A program made the position numbers and the translations under genes. Below, in pieces: positions 42,860 to 52,469 of a DNA stretch of 64,000 bases. The stretch comes from Woeseiaceae bacterium (GTDB lineage Bacteria; Pseudomonadota; Gammaproteobacteria; Steroidobacterales; Woeseiaceae). Position 1 is the stretch's first letter. Each line of letters begins with the position of its first letter. Location of the stretch: positions 62,001-126,000 of the forward strand of contig JASJCQ010000008.1 of the NCBI GenBank assembly GCA_030065915.1. The letters are read 5' to 3'. Below the pieces are notes generated by a model. The model made no database searches, had not been told where the DNA came from, and was given only the letters and a program-made list of their open reading frames with translations.

Positions 42860-43056
42860 ACAACCGGCTAAAGGTGCTTCGTGCCGAGCGCGACTGGACC
42901 CAGGCACAGCTGGCAGATGCCCTGGGGGTATCGCGTCAAACCGTGAACGCGATAGAGAAGGGCAAGTTCGATCCCAGTCTGCCGCTCGCCTTCAAAGCGG
43001 CACGGCTATTCAGGATGCCGATTGAAGAAATCTTTATCGACGAGGCAGCAAGCTGA
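42856..43056 (+). CDS. XRE-family transcriptional regulator
   Basis: 66 residues, just one Cro/C1-type helix-turn-helix: RLKVLRAERDWTQAQLADAL is followed by the recognition part GVSRQTVNAIEKGKFDPSL. The C-terminal PIEEIFIDE is typical of the YozG-like short XRE group. Coupled by ATGA overlap to the membrane protein gene. It probably binds the inverted repeat at 42017-42082 and controls this small operon, which is inference. Confidence 0.85.
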   Translation: MNNRLKVLRAERDWTQAQLADALGVSRQTVNAIEKGKFDPSLPLAFKAARLFRMPIEEIFIDEAAS

Positions 43057-43100
43057 GCGATACGGATCCGGCCGGCTTGCTGTCGCGCTGGTCCGCATAT

Positions 43101-43478
43101 TCAGACGGTGAGCGTCGAGGAGTAGGCCAGCAGCGCGCCAAGCACACAGCCGACGACGCCGGCCGACCGAAAGACTCGGCGGCCGATATCGGCGGAGCGT
43201 TCGGCGAATCGTCGATGCCGTGCTTCGCCCGCTATCAGCAGACCGACTGCAACGAAAATCAGCAGGTAGCCGAAGCCCGTCGCGAAGGTGGGGAAGAGGT
43301 AATCTTCGGCCAGCCAGACGAACGCGATGCCAATCAGTAGACGAGAGGCCACTTCAAAGGCATGAAACCAGCGCCACTGGCTGAAGGATACGATACTTTC
43401 CGCGAACCTGGACGGGCTCAACACCATCCACAGGCTCATCGCGGCCAGTAGCGCGCCCACAGCGAAGAAGACGATCAA
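43101..43478 (-). CDS. unknown 125-residue membrane protein
   Basis: Four hydrophobic segments: FFAVGALLAAMSLWMVL, EVASRLLIGIAFVWL, GFGYLLIFVAVGLLI and VVGCVLGALLAY. No catalytic motif, family not recognised. Minus strand, 16 bp after the methyltransferase gene, so it is the last gene of the long minus-strand run from dusB. Confidence 0.6.
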   Translation of the reverse strand: MIVFFAVGALLAAMSLWMVLSPSRFAESIVSFSQWRWFHAFEVASRLLIGIAFVWLAEDYLFPTFATGFGYLLIFVAVGLLIAGEARHRRFAERSADIGRRVFRSAGVVGCVLGALLAYSSTLTV

Positions 43479-43494
43479 CGCCGCAGCCAGCCCG

Positions 43495-44244
43495 TCAGTC
43501 GATTCGCCACGCCCGAACGGTCAGCGGCCAGGAAATCCTGATCGACCTTTCAGCCTCCCCCCACGCGGCGGTCAGATCGTCTTCCACCAATGTCAGCGGC
43601 GCTACGCCGTGTTGGGCCTCGTAGCGCTTTCCGGCAGACCAGGTCGACAAGTAGCCGACAAGCTTGGCTAGCGTCCAGTCAGCATGCATCGCGAAGCGAG
43701 GGCAGGTCAGCTCCGCAAAGGGCAACTCAAAAGAGGCGTAGCCATCCTCCACCAGCTTGCGTTCCTCCGTCCAGTAGTCGCCCAGAATGCCGTTATAGAG
43801 CGTCTCGACGACGTCATCGACAGCCGGGGTGGACTCGAGGATTGCGTAACTCCAGACGCTGAGCGCTGCGCCTGGCGCGGACACTCGCCGCACCTCGTCA
43901 ACAAATGCAGGCAGGTCGAACCAGTGTAGCGCCTGTGCGACGGTTGTCAGATCGACGGTTGCATCGCCGATGCTCGTCGACTCAGCCGTCGCCACCTGGT
44001 AGGTGACGTTGTCGGCGTTCTCGGCTTCGGCGATCTGCTCCGAACTGGCGTCCGTTGCGATGACGTTCGTGAAATGCTGAGCGAGCATCGTCGCCGCCTG
44101 CCCGTTGCCCGTCGCGCAGTCCCAGGCCAGTGACCCGGACGGTGAGATCTGCCGAAGATACTGGAAAAGATCCGCCGGGTATCGTGGCCGATAATTGCGG
44201 TAGGAGTCCGCGACGGTGGAAAAGTAATCCTTGAACTTGGGCAT
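43495..44244 (-). CDS. class I SAM-dependent methyltransferase
   Basis: 249 residues. Motif I is LAWDCATGNGQAATMLAQHF, with DCATGNG as the SAM-binding loop; motif II is VATAESTSIGDATVDLTTVAQALHWFD. The start MPKFKDYFSTVADSYRNYRPRYP matches the group of ubiquinone/SAM methyltransferase-like proteins with a tail that binds small substrates. The particular substrate cannot be told. Adjacent to the 90-residue membrane protein with no gap. Confidence 0.85.
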   Translation of the reverse strand: MPKFKDYFSTVADSYRNYRPRYPADLFQYLRQISPSGSLAWDCATGNGQAATMLAQHFTNVIATDASSEQIAEAENADNVTYQVATAESTSIGDATVDLTTVAQALHWFDLPAFVDEVRRVSAPGAALSVWSYAILESTPAVDDVVETLYNGILGDYWTEERKLVEDGYASFELPFAELTCPRFAMHADWTLAKLVGYLSTWSAGKRYEAQHGVAPLTLVEDDLTAAWGEAERSIRISWPLTVRAWRID

Positions 44245-44517
44245 CTATTGCTCCTTTTCCGGGCGAGCTTGCGGACCGCGTCGCCTGAATCTCCCGATCA
44301 ACCAGGCGATGCCGAAAGACACCGGCAGTAGTGAAAGGAATGTCGGAGCCAACCAGCTGATCGTGGTCTCGTACATGAACCGCCAGTTCGTACCGTCCGG
44401 CCCGCGGAAGATACCGCCGGGATTGAGCCGCCAGTCGTAGAACGCGAAGCCCGCGCCAACGAAAAACGCGACCACAAGGCTTGACGCAATGGCGGCGAAT
44501 ACTGCGCGACGACTCAC
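44245..44517 (-). CDS. unknown 90-residue membrane protein
   Basis: Two membrane helices (AAIASSLVVAFFVGAGFAFYDW, about 8-29, and TISWLAPTFLSLLPVSFGIAWLIG, about 52-75) and a basic tail. GTG start. The stop codon abuts the methyltransferase ATG, so it is coupled to it. Family not recognised. Confidence 0.6.
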   Translation of the reverse strand: MSRRAVFAAIASSLVVAFFVGAGFAFYDWRLNPGGIFRGPDGTNWRFMYETTISWLAPTFLSLLPVSFGIAWLIGRFRRRGPQARPEKEQ

Positions 44518-44544
44518 GACGAACAGTTCCTTGTCGAGGGCCGC

Positions 44545-45054
44545 CTAGGCATGGCGGATCCAGGCCATCGGGATATCCGATTCGAGACTCCCGTCGACAT
44601 TTCGTATTCGACGCCTGAATTCGCCCTCGCGAACGAATCCAAGCGACTCATAAAAAAGCAGGGCCCGGGCGTTGGACTCGCGAGCGATCAGCTCCACCCG
44701 ATCGATGTCCGGACGGCTTTCCATGATCTCCCGCATAAAGGTCTCGAACAGCTGGCGACCCAGGCCCCGCGACTGCGCGGCCGGGTGAACGGCGATCGTC
44801 AGGTCCGTTAGCACATGCGAGAAGCAGAAGATCCCGGGCGATACGGCGTGGATCTCGCCGTCGATGTCACCGTCGTCCGAGACGGCGACGAAAGCTACGC
44901 CGCTGTCGATCGCTCGTCTAAGGAAGCGCCGCACGAAGTCCTTGTCGATCTCAGTCTCGAGGCGGGCGAGACCGCCAGGCCGACCGGCAACATTGCGGTA
45001 CAGCCCGAAGACGGCATCGAGATCCCCAAGCTCGGTTTTTCGCAAGCTAGCCAT
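44545..45054 (-). CDS. GNAT acetyltransferase
   Basis: 169 residues. Acetyl-CoA motif A: DLTIAVHPAAQSRGLGRQLFETFMREI, with the QSRGLG loop. Motif B: NARALLFYESLGFVREGEFRRRI. The N-terminal LRKTELGDLDAVFGLYRNV and the final FRRRIRNVDGS suggest a RimI/RimJ-like enzyme that acetylates a protein or small amine. Starts 9 bp after marC ends, in the same minus-strand run. Confidence 0.85.
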   Translation of the reverse strand: MASLRKTELGDLDAVFGLYRNVAGRPGGLARLETEIDKDFVRRFLRRAIDSGVAFVAVSDDGDIDGEIHAVSPGIFCFSHVLTDLTIAVHPAAQSRGLGRQLFETFMREIMESRPDIDRVELIARESNARALLFYESLGFVREGEFRRRIRNVDGSLESDIPMAWIRHA

Positions 45055-45063
45055 GCCGCTACT

Positions 45064-45663
45064 TTACAGGCTGTTGGCGAAGTCGCGCACACCGTTTAGC
45101 AGCATCTGCGTGGCCAGGATGATCAGAATCATACCCATCAGGCGCTCGAGCGCGCGCGAGCCACGCGTGCCGAGGACCTTCATCAGGAACGGCGATGCCA
45201 CCAGCAACACCGTTGTGCCGAGCCACGCGAGGATCAACGCGACGCTCCACTCCAGCATGCGGTCGGGTTCGCCGGAGCTCAGCAACAACAGGACGGCGAT
45301 CGTCGAAGGGCCGGCAATCATCGGGATCGCCAGCGGTACGAGGAACGGGTCTTCGCCGTCGCCAAGATCCGCCTCTGACAGCGGCTTCGGAAAGATCATG
45401 CGCAGCGCGATGATGAACAGCAGCACGCCGCCGGCGATGTTGAGCGAGGACTGGCTTAAGCCCAGGAATCCGAGGATCGCGTTGCCGGAAAAAAGGAAAA
45501 GCAACAGGATGGCCAGCGCGATACACAGTTCGCGGGCGACAATCAGCATGCGTCGCTTCTCACTGAAGTTCGCGAGAATCGCATTGAAGATCGGGACGTT
45601 GCCCAGCGGGTCCATGATGAAGAACAGCGTCACGGAGACGGTTGCGATGTCATTCCAGTTCAC
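45064..45663 (-). CDS. MarC-family membrane protein
   Basis: 199 residues, six membrane helices. Starts VNWNDIATVSVTLFFIMDPLGNVPIF, the MarC opening with the conserved DPLGNVPIF, and repeats this logic in IPMIAGPSTIAVLLLLSS. GTG at 45663 has GGAGGG 6 bases upstream; the longer frame to 45735 lacks a site. MarC proteins are small integral membrane proteins of unknown transport role, not linked to multiple-drug resistance despite the name. Confidence 0.9.
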   Translation of the reverse strand: MNWNDIATVSVTLFFIMDPLGNVPIFNAILANFSEKRRMLIVARELCIALAILLLFLFSGNAILGFLGLSQSSLNIAGGVLLFIIALRMIFPKPLSEADLGDGEDPFLVPLAIPMIAGPSTIAVLLLLSSGEPDRMLEWSVALILAWLGTTVLLVASPFLMKVLGTRGSRALERLMGMILIILATQMLLNGVRDFANSL

Positions 45664-45798
45664 GACGGCCCTCCGTAAGTCGTTGGTGTGGATCGGAATC
45701 GGGCGGAGTGTAGCCAGCGATTCCGGCAAAGTCACTGAGTTTCAGGGGCTTTTGGGTGTGGCGACTCGATGCCTGAATCGCCGGTTCGACTTCGCGGG

Positions 45799-46242
45799 TC
45801 AGTCGGCGGCCAGCTGCTCGATGTCGTGGCAGTAGTCGCCCGGAAACCCGGTCCTGCGAGCGACGTCGGCGAGTTGTCGTGCGTAGGCTGCGTTCGTCGT
45901 CGTGCCGAGTTTCTCGACAGGCAGATGGTAGCTCAGCGCCTGACAGATGCGCTGGTCCCGGAGCAACCGAACGTCGACCGGTTCGGGGGTGTAGTCTTCG
46001 AGGCCGGGACCGGAATAAAGACGCTTCACGTCGTCGAGGGATATGTCCATGAGCTGCCCGTACGACCGGCTTCCGTCGCTTTGGACCAGCGTCGCTTTGT
46101 CTCCAATCCGAAGCCTGAAGCCTTCCAGTTCCGCAGGACCCAGCACTACCGGATGGACGTCCATGTCTTCGAGCAGCGCCGCGTCCATGAACAGGCCGTA
46201 GAAGAAGACGCGCTGCAAGCCTTTTTCACTCACCGATGTCAT
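45799..46242 (-). CDS. gamma-glutamylcyclotransferase-like protein
   Basis: 147 residues. The opening VFFYGLFMDAALLEDMDV resembles the YGS/YGT loop of the GGCT/AIG2 fold (Tyr-Gly-Leu here), and GPAELEGFRLRIGDKATLV, with YGQLMDISLDDVKRLY, matches the fold's core beta strands. Such enzymes cyclise gamma-glutamyl peptides or release 5-oxoproline. Missing the canonical YGSN, so activity is not certain. Follows moeA by 11 bp. Confidence 0.65.
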   Translation of the reverse strand: MTSVSEKGLQRVFFYGLFMDAALLEDMDVHPVVLGPAELEGFRLRIGDKATLVQSDGSRSYGQLMDISLDDVKRLYSGPGLEDYTPEPVDVRLLRDQRICQALSYHLPVEKLGTTTNAAYARQLADVARRTGFPGDYCHDIEQLAAD

Positions 46243-46253
46243 CGTTCGATCAA

Positions 46254-47465
46254 CTAGTGCGCCGGATGCTGCCAGCGATGCAGTGGCACCGTTGTACCGG
46301 ACGGGAAGTCCGTTTGTTCGAGCGCAAGCTCCAGGTAGCCCTCAGTACCGGTCAGCGACGCGAAGTCTCCCGACGTGTTGGTCGGTGTCGGCAGCGCCAG
46401 CAGCTGGCCGGCGGCATTCGACACGATCCGCGTCGGCAGGAAGCAGGTCAGCGCCGGTTTGAAGCTGACGGGCTGCGACAGCGTTGCAAATTCCGGCGGC
46501 AATGCCGTGCCGCCCGATGCCTTGTGCAGCGCAGGGATCACGTACTGGCGACAGCAAACGAGGTTCGAGACCGGGTTTCCGGGGAGGGCGAAGACGGACT
46601 GTCCCGACGGCCCGATGCCGAACCACATCGGTTTGCCGGGACGTTGGCTGACCCTGTGGAAGACGACCTGCACGCCGAGCTCCTTCAGAACCTCGGGCAC
46701 GAAGTCGGCCTTACCCATCGAGACGCCGCCACTCAGAACGAGTACGTCGGACGATCCCAGGTGCTCGGCGATGCGCTCGCGCATGGCCTCGCGATCGTCG
46801 AGCAGGTGATCGTGTTCGGTACGCAGGTAACCGTGCTGCGTCAGCATCGCGACCAGGGCCGGTCCATTGGACAGACGTATCTGGTGATCCTCGATAGGTT
46901 CACCCGCCGGCACCAGCTCGTTGCCGGTCGAAATGACGCGTATGCGCGGTACGCTCGACACTTCCACGTCGGCGAGTCCTGCCGAGACAATAATCGCCAC
47001 ATCAGCCGGCATGATGCGCTTGCCGGGCCTGAGCAGCGCGGCCTCGGCTGCGTGGTCTGAGGCTCGAGGATGGATGAACTGCCGTCGCTGCGCCGTGTAA
47101 TCAGATTCAACGACTGCCTCGCCGCCTTCCGTTGAGATTCTCTCGACCGGGATAATGCAGTCGGCGCCGTCCGGCAGGGAGGCGCCCGTCATGATTTCGA
47201 TGCAGCGGCCTTCCGGCAACGTCATCTGCGGGTCACCGGCGTGCTGCGTGCCTTCAATGGCGAAGCTCCGCGTTCCGGCCGACAGCTCATCGAACCGAAC
47301 CGCGATGCCGTCCATCATGACCCGGTCGAACGGCGGTTGGTCTCGTTCAGCCGCAACCGCCTGCCGCAGCATTCGGCCGACGCAATTACCGGTCGCAACG
47401 CGCTCACTGCCGAGATCGCCGATCTCCCGCAGGATCGTTGCCTGGGCCTCAATCGTCGTTAGCAT
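46254..47465 (-). CDS. moeA: molybdopterin molybdenumtransferase
   Basis: 403 residues from ATG at 47465; the longer frame lies inside purD and is excluded. Inserts molybdenum into adenylylated molybdopterin. Domains: central MPT-binding with PPFDRVMMDGIAVRFDEL, IMTGASLPDGADCIIPVE, the STGNELV and SGGVSMGKADFVPEVL loops, and a C-terminal beta-rich domain with FALPGNPVSNLV. Its first 17 bp overlap the end of purD. Position in the purine operon is unusual but does not change the call. Confidence 0.92.
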   Translation of the reverse strand: MLTTIEAQATILREIGDLGSERVATGNCVGRMLRQAVAAERDQPPFDRVMMDGIAVRFDELSAGTRSFAIEGTQHAGDPQMTLPEGRCIEIMTGASLPDGADCIIPVERISTEGGEAVVESDYTAQRRQFIHPRASDHAAEAALLRPGKRIMPADVAIIVSAGLADVEVSSVPRIRVISTGNELVPAGEPIEDHQIRLSNGPALVAMLTQHGYLRTEHDHLLDDREAMRERIAEHLGSSDVLVLSGGVSMGKADFVPEVLKELGVQVVFHRVSQRPGKPMWFGIGPSGQSVFALPGNPVSNLVCCRQYVIPALHKASGGTALPPEFATLSQPVSFKPALTCFLPTRIVSNAAGQLLALPTPTNTSGDFASLTGTEGYLELALEQTDFPSGTTVPLHRWQHPAH

Positions 47466-48747
47466 CGTTCTCGCGGGCGATCGCCCGATGGCCGATGTCG
47501 CGCCGCAGGTAGACGCCGTCCCAGCAGATCTTCGCGGTCGCATCATAGGCGGCGCCCGCGGCTTCCTTTACGTTTTCGCCGAGACCCACTACGCAGAGCA
47601 CCCGACCGCCCGACGTCACGACGTCGGAATCCTGCCTGGCCGTTCCGGCGTGGAAGACCTTCTGTGTCTCGCTGTTCGCCGCGTCGAGCCCGTGGATCAC
47701 TTTGCCCTTCTCATAGCCCTCCGGATAACCGCCCGCGGCCATGACGACGCCGAGTGCTGCGCGTGAATCCCAGGACGGCGTGATGCTGCCGAGCGCGCCG
47801 TCCAGAGTCGCATTGCAAATCTCGACGAGATCGGACTTGAGTCGCATCAGTATCGGCTGCGTTTCCGGGTCACCGAGGCGACAGTTGAATTCGATGACCT
47901 TCGGTGTGCCGTCGGCCATGATCATCAGGCCCGCATACAGGAATCCGGAGTACCGGTTCCCATCCTCATGCATACCTCTGAGCGTCGGAACGATTACCTC
48001 GGCCATGATGCGGTGGCTGATCTCATCGGTCACGACGGGGGCCGGTGAATAGGCGCCCATGCCGCCGGTGTTCGGACCGACATCGCCTTCATCGCGCGCT
48101 TTATGGTCCTGGGAGGTCGCCAGCGGGACGATGTGCTCGCCGTCCGTGATGACGATAAAGCTGGCTTCCTCGCCGTCGAGAAACTCCTCGATGACGACTC
48201 GCGCCCCGGCGTCGCCGAAGCGATTGCCCTCGAGCATGTCGGTGACCGCCTGTTCTGCCTCTTCCAGCGTATGCGCCACGACGACGCCTTTGCCGGCAGC
48301 CAGTCCGTCCGCCTTGATGACGATCGGCGCACCCTGCTCGCGGATGTAGGCAATCGCAGGTTCCAGATCGCTGAAGTTCCGGTAAGCCGCCGTCGGAATG
48401 CTGTGTCTTGCCAGGAAATCTTTCGTGAATGCCTTGGAGCCTTCGAGCTGAGCGGCTTTGGCCGATGGCCCGAAACAACGAAGGCCTGCTTCTGTGAAGC
48501 GGTCGACGATGCCGGCAACGAGCGGCGCCTCCGGTCCGACGATCGTCAGCGCCACACGTTCGTCGCGGGCGAGGGCGATCAGCGCATCGATGTCTTCGGC
48601 GCCGACGTCGACATTTCGAACACCGTCTTCCGCGGCCGTGCCGGCATTGCCCGGTGCCACGAGCACTTCTGTCACATCCGGCGAGCGCGAAGCAGACCAG
48701 GCGAGCGCATGTTCTCGTCCGCCGGAACCGATAACGAGGACCTTCAT
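47449..48747 (-). CDS. purD: phosphoribosylamine-glycine ligase
   Basis: 432 residues, standard PurD length. Second step of purine synthesis: phosphoribosylamine plus glycine plus ATP gives GAR. Starts [18 protein letters not shown], with the GSGGREHAL signature; the ATP-grasp part has [16 protein letters not shown] and [11 protein letters not shown]. 3 bp after purH, coupled to it. Last standard purine gene of the operon. Confidence 0.96.
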   Translation of the reverse strand: MKVLVIGSGGREHALAWSASRSPDVTEVLVAPGNAGTAAEDGVRNVDVGAEDIDALIALARDERVALTIVGPEAPLVAGIVDRFTEAGLRCFGPSAKAAQLEGSKAFTKDFLARHSIPTAAYRNFSDLEPAIAYIREQGAPIVIKADGLAAGKGVVVAHTLEEAEQAVTDMLEGNRFGDAGARVVIEEFLDGEEASFIVITDGEHIVPLATSQDHKARDEGDVGPNTGGMGAYSPAPVVTDEISHRIMAEVIVPTLRGMHEDGNRYSGFLYAGLMIMADGTPKVIEFNCRLGDPETQPILMRLKSDLVEICNATLDGALGSITPSWDSRAALGVVMAAGGYPEGYEKGKVIHGLDAANSETQKVFHAGTARQDSDVVTSGGRVLCVVGLGENVKEAAGAAYDATAKICWDGVYLRRDIGHRAIARENDANDD

Positions 48748-48750
48748 CGA

Positions 48751-50298
48751 TCAGTGCCTGAAGTGGCGCATGCCGGTAAAGACCATGGCCAGGCCGTGTT
48801 CGTTGGCTGCCTGGATGACCTCGTCATCGCGCATCGACCCACCGGGCTGGATGATGGCCGAAATACCCGTTTCAGCCGCCGCATCGATGCCGTCGCGAAA
48901 CGGGAAGAACGCATCCGACGCCATGACGGAACCGGCGACCTCCAGCGCCTCGTCGGCGGCCTTGATGGCGGCAATCCTGGTGCTGTAGACGCGGCTCATC
49001 TGTCCGGCGCCGACGCCGATCGTCATGCCGTCCTTGCAGAAGATGATCGCGTTGGACTTCACGTACTTGACGACGGTCCAGGCAAACAGCATGTCGGCGA
49101 TCTGTTCGGCGGTCGGGGCTTTCTCTGTTACGACCTTCAGGTCATCGGCCGCAATCACGCCGAGGTCGGTGTTCTGCACCAGCAGACCGCCGGAGACCTT
49201 TTTGAAGTCGAAGCCGGGTTGGTTGCCGGCCCAGTCCCCGGTCTCCAGTACGCGAACGTTCTTCTTCGCGGCGAGTACTTCCCTGGCGTCGGCAGCGACC
49301 GACGGTGCCACGATGACCTCAACGAACTGGCGTTCGATGATCGCTGTGGCCGTCCCTGCGTCGAGCGGCTCGTTGAACGCGATGATGCCGCCGAAAGCCG
49401 ACGTCGGGTCCGTCTTGAAGGCCTTATCGTAGGCCGTCGCGATACTGTCAGAAACGGCGACGCCGCAGGGATTGGCGTGCTTGACGATGACACACGCGGG
49501 AGCCTCGAACTGCCGCACGCATTCGAGTGCGGCGTCGGTATCCGCGATGTTATTGAAAGACAAGGCCTTGCCCTGCAATTGCGTCGCGGATGCGAGCGAT
49601 CCGGCGGGCGCCTGCTGGTCTTTATAGAACGCGGCGTCCTGGTGCGGGTTCTCGCCGTAGCGCATTTTCTCGACCAGGCTGCCGGAGTAAAGCATGCGGT
49701 CACCCAGCGGATCGTCACCGAGGCTGTCCGACAGGTAACGCGTGATCGCCGTATCGTAGCTCGCCGTGTGCGCGTAGGCTCGGGCAGCCAGCCGACGTCG
49801 CATATCCAGCGACATGTTGCCCTCCTTCAATGCCGCCAGAACCGCATCGTAATCACCGGGATCGACAACGACTGCAACGCCGTCATGATTTTTCGACGCG
49901 GCGCGAATCATCGCCGGCCCACCAATGTCGATGTTCTCGATCGCGTCGTCGATGCTGGCATCCGGGTTTGCGATCGTCTGTTCGAACGGGTACAGGTTGA
50001 CGCACAGCAGGTCTATCGGTTCGATGCCGTGCTCGGCCATGACGTCCTCGTCCGTCCCGCGCCGGCCGAGCAGGCCGCCGTGGATGACGGGATGCAGCGT
50101 CTTTACGCGACCGTCCATGATCTCGGGGAAACCGGTCTTGTCAGCGACCTCGATGGCGTCGATCCCGGCCTCGCGAAGCTTGCTGCAGGTGCCGCCGGTC
50201 GACAGGATCTCGACGCCAAGATCGGCAAGGCCCTGCACGAAGGGAACGAGATCAGTCTTGTCAGAGACGCTCACGAGCGCCCGTCGCACGTTAAACAT
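48751..50298 (-). CDS. purH: bifunctional AICAR transformylase / IMP cyclohydrolase
   Basis: 515 residues. The last two steps of purine synthesis. N-terminal IMP cyclohydrolase (about 1-195) with [26 protein letters not shown] and [18 protein letters not shown]-terminal transformylase with [12 protein letters not shown], where Lys-His is the catalytic pair, and a [11 protein letters not shown] segment. 55 bp after fis, on the same strand. Confidence 0.96.
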   Translation of the reverse strand: MFNVRRALVSVSDKTDLVPFVQGLADLGVEILSTGGTCSKLREAGIDAIEVADKTGFPEIMDGRVKTLHPVIHGGLLGRRGTDEDVMAEHGIEPIDLLCVNLYPFEQTIANPDASIDDAIENIDIGGPAMIRAASKNHDGVAVVVDPGDYDAVLAALKEGNMSLDMRRRLAARAYAHTASYDTAITRYLSDSLGDDPLGDRMLYSGSLVEKMRYGENPHQDAAFYKDQQAPAGSLASATQLQGKALSFNNIADTDAALECVRQFEAPACVIVKHANPCGVAVSDSIATAYDKAFKTDPTSAFGGIIAFNEPLDAGTATAIIERQFVEVIVAPSVAADAREVLAAKKNVRVLETGDWAGNQPGFDFKKVSGGLLVQNTDLGVIAADDLKVVTEKAPTAEQIADMLFAWTVVKYVKSNAIIFCKDGMTIGVGAGQMSRVYSTRIAAIKAADEALEVAGSVMASDAFFPFRDGIDAAAETGISAIIQPGGSMRDDEVIQAANEHGLAMVFTGMRHFRH

Positions 50299-50353
50299 GC
50301 CAGTCCTTCAGGTTATTCAAATCGGATGTGTCTGTCGCCAGCAGGCTGGGTGC

Positions 50354-50638
50354 CTACTGGAGTAAGGAATAGGTGCGCAGCTTCTTGCGCAGCGTGCCGC
50401 GGTTGATGCCGAGAATGCCAGCGGCCTGGCTCTGGTTGCCGTCGGTGTAGTCCATGACCGCGCGGAACAGAGGTTTCTCGACTTCGCCCATCACCAAATC
50501 GTAAAGGTCGCCTGGCCTGTCGCCATTCAGCGTTGCGAAGTAGGTCTTGAGTGCGTCTTCGGTGTGCTTGCAGAGGGGCTTCTTACTCTTCGAGGCTGTG
50601 AGTGCCTTGGTGCCGTTCTTCTTTTTCTTTGCTGCCAC
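50354..50638 (-). CDS. fis: DNA-binding protein Fis
   Basis: 94 residues, nucleoid protein. The N-terminal part is basic (AAKKKKNGTKAL), then CKHTEDALKTYFATLNGD and the C-terminal factor-inversion helix-turn-helix LFRAVMDYTDGNQSQAAGI followed by GINRGTLRKKLRTY. Bends DNA and activates stable-RNA promoters. Placed after dusB as in E. coli, 61 bp downstream. Confidence 0.95.
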   Translation of the reverse strand: MAAKKKKNGTKALTASKSKKPLCKHTEDALKTYFATLNGDRPGDLYDLVMGEVEKPLFRAVMDYTDGNQSQAAGILGINRGTLRKKLRTYSLLQ

Positions 50639-50699
50639 GTCTGCCTAGCTCCCCAGCGATGCAAACTTGTTGATATCCGAGATGTCCGTTTCAGGAACA

Positions 50700-51704
50700 C
50701 TACGCAGCCAAAGAATCCGACGAGACGTCAAAGAATTCCTCGATTAAGCGTATCTGTTCTTGAGCGCTGTCAGCACGCACTGCCTGGTGTCGAATCTCGC
50801 CGGAGTAAGCAAAACTCTCGAAGTACCAGACCAAGTGCTTGCGAGCCACCCGAACCCCTTTTTTCTCCCCGTAAAACAGGTGCAGTTCGTTCAGGTGGCC
50901 GATCATCATAGCACGCAAAAAGTTTTTTTCTAGCGCGTATTTTTTCCCTCGTTTCAGGAGCACCGCGTTCCATTCGTCGAAGATCCACGGTCGTCCCTGG
51001 GCGGCTCTGCCAATCATCAAGCCGTCTGCGTTGCTTAGGCGCAATACTTCAAGCGACTTCTCTAAAGTGTCGATATCTCCGTTGGCGATCACCGGTATCG
51101 AAACCGCGTCTTTGATTGCCGCGATGGTCTCGTATTCCGCTTCTCCGCCGTATTTGCACGCGCGCGTCCGGCCGTGAATGGCCAGCGACTGGATGCCGGC
51201 ATCTTCGGCTATCCGCGCGACCCGGACGCCATTCCTGTGCTCCGGATCCCACCCGGTGCGCGTCTTCAACGTGACCGGCACGTCGACTGACGCAACGACG
51301 GCGTCGAGTATTCGGCCGACCAGCGCCTCGTCCTTGAGCAGCGCGGAACCGGCGAGCTTCCGGCAGACCTTTTTTGCCGGGCAGCCCATATTGATGTCGA
51401 CAATCTGGGCGCCACGTTCAACGACGGCCCGGGCGGCCGTCGCCAGCTGTTCGGGGTCCGAGCCGGCGATCTGCACGGCGACCGGCTCCGCATCGAGATC
51501 CAGATCCAGGCGATGGCGTGACTTCGGCGTCTGCCACAGGCTAGTGTCCGCAGTCGTCATCTCTGACGTCGTCATACCGGCCCCGAATTGCCGGCACAAC
51601 CGGCGAAACGGTTTGTCCGTCACACCCGCCATCGGGGCCAGCACGAGCGGGCTCGACAGCGTGTACGGGCCGATGGTCAGCGGTTTCAGGTCCGGAATCT
51701 GCAT
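50700..51704 (-). CDS. dusB: tRNA-dihydrouridine synthase B
   Basis: 334 residues from ATG 51704; the frame extends to 51734 without a better start. Reduces uridines in the tRNA D loop with FMN and NADPH. FMN fold begins LVLAPMAGVTDKPFRRLC; the catalytic Cys is in VDINMGCPAKKVCRK, and NGDIDTLEKSLEVLRLSNADGLMIGRAAQG is the FMN phosphate site. First gene of the dusB-fis-purH-purD-moeA run and the likely promoter side. Confidence 0.95.
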   Translation of the reverse strand: MQIPDLKPLTIGPYTLSSPLVLAPMAGVTDKPFRRLCRQFGAGMTTSEMTTADTSLWQTPKSRHRLDLDLDAEPVAVQIAGSDPEQLATAARAVVERGAQIVDINMGCPAKKVCRKLAGSALLKDEALVGRILDAVVASVDVPVTLKTRTGWDPEHRNGVRVARIAEDAGIQSLAIHGRTRACKYGGEAEYETIAAIKDAVSIPVIANGDIDTLEKSLEVLRLSNADGLMIGRAAQGRPWIFDEWNAVLLKRGKKYALEKNFLRAMMIGHLNELHLFYGEKKGVRVARKHLVWYFESFAYSGEIRHQAVRADSAQEQIRLIEEFFDVSSDSLAA

Positions 51705-51902
51705 GGTGGCGCGTATTCTAGCGGATTGCCGCAACCGATAACTGAAAGACTGCGTCCGGGTGCTGACCGTCGTTCATCGGATCTCTGCTATTCTGGACAC
51801 CCGTCACCGATCGAAGTCGTTCGTTTCCTTATGCCGCGGTCGCAGAGCACTTCGGCTATGAACGCCTTGGGTCGGGTTATTCAAGAATGCCAAGAGGGAC
51901 TG

Positions 51903-52316
51903 ATGAGGCTAGGTAAGAGTGGTTTGATACTCTGGGGTCTGTACTTCGCGTTTGCGCTGTTCGCCCTGATCACAAATACACGGGAAACCACGTTTCAGTT
52001 CAGCGGTACGCTGGGTGGAGTGAAGGCGATTGTCTGGTTAGCCCTGATCGCCTTTCTGGCGTATAGCGTTTACTGCAGTTATCGAGAGAACTTCTTTCGC
52101 AGCGTCAGATCGATCGCGACGATGCATTGGGGCCGGCAGATTGGCACAGATCTGTACCTCGGTCTTTTCATCGCGATCTTCATCATATTTTTGAACGACG
52201 GTGCACTGGTGGCGCTGATCTGGCTTGTCCCGATTCTCATCTACGCAAACCTGGTCGTGCTTCTTTATCTCGCACTCAATTTCGACAGTATCGTCACTAA
52301 ACTGCTTGGTCTGTAG
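51903..52316 (+). CDS. unknown membrane protein
   Basis: 137 residues from ATG 51903, which has AGAGGGA just upstream; longer starts (51831, 51858) give polar extensions. Three or four hydrophobic helices: SGLILWGLYFAFALFALIT, AIVWLALIAFLAYSVYCSY, LGLFIAIFIIFLND and ALVALIWLVPILIYANLVVLLYL. No motif recognised. Divergent from dusB across ~200 bp and a single gene. Confidence 0.6.
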   Translation: MRLGKSGLILWGLYFAFALFALITNTRETTFQFSGTLGGVKAIVWLALIAFLAYSVYCSYRENFFRSVRSIATMHWGRQIGTDLYLGLFIAIFIIFLNDGALVALIWLVPILIYANLVVLLYLALNFDSIVTKLLGL

Positions 52317-52469
52317 TTACTGTGCGGCAGTGATTCGCGCCGATACGAGCATCTGTCCAGGGTTAACAACTGTCACTGAACGAACGGTCTCTCCACTGAG
52401 GGCATATACTCCGATTCGAAGAGTGACAAACACATGCCAGCGGTGAATCCTGCCGGACGAGGTCGAGTC

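Noticed and set aside
48103..50406. 767-residue plus-strand frame
   Set aside because: It runs antisense to purD and purH, which have full conserved motifs; long shadow frames are common in high-GC DNA.
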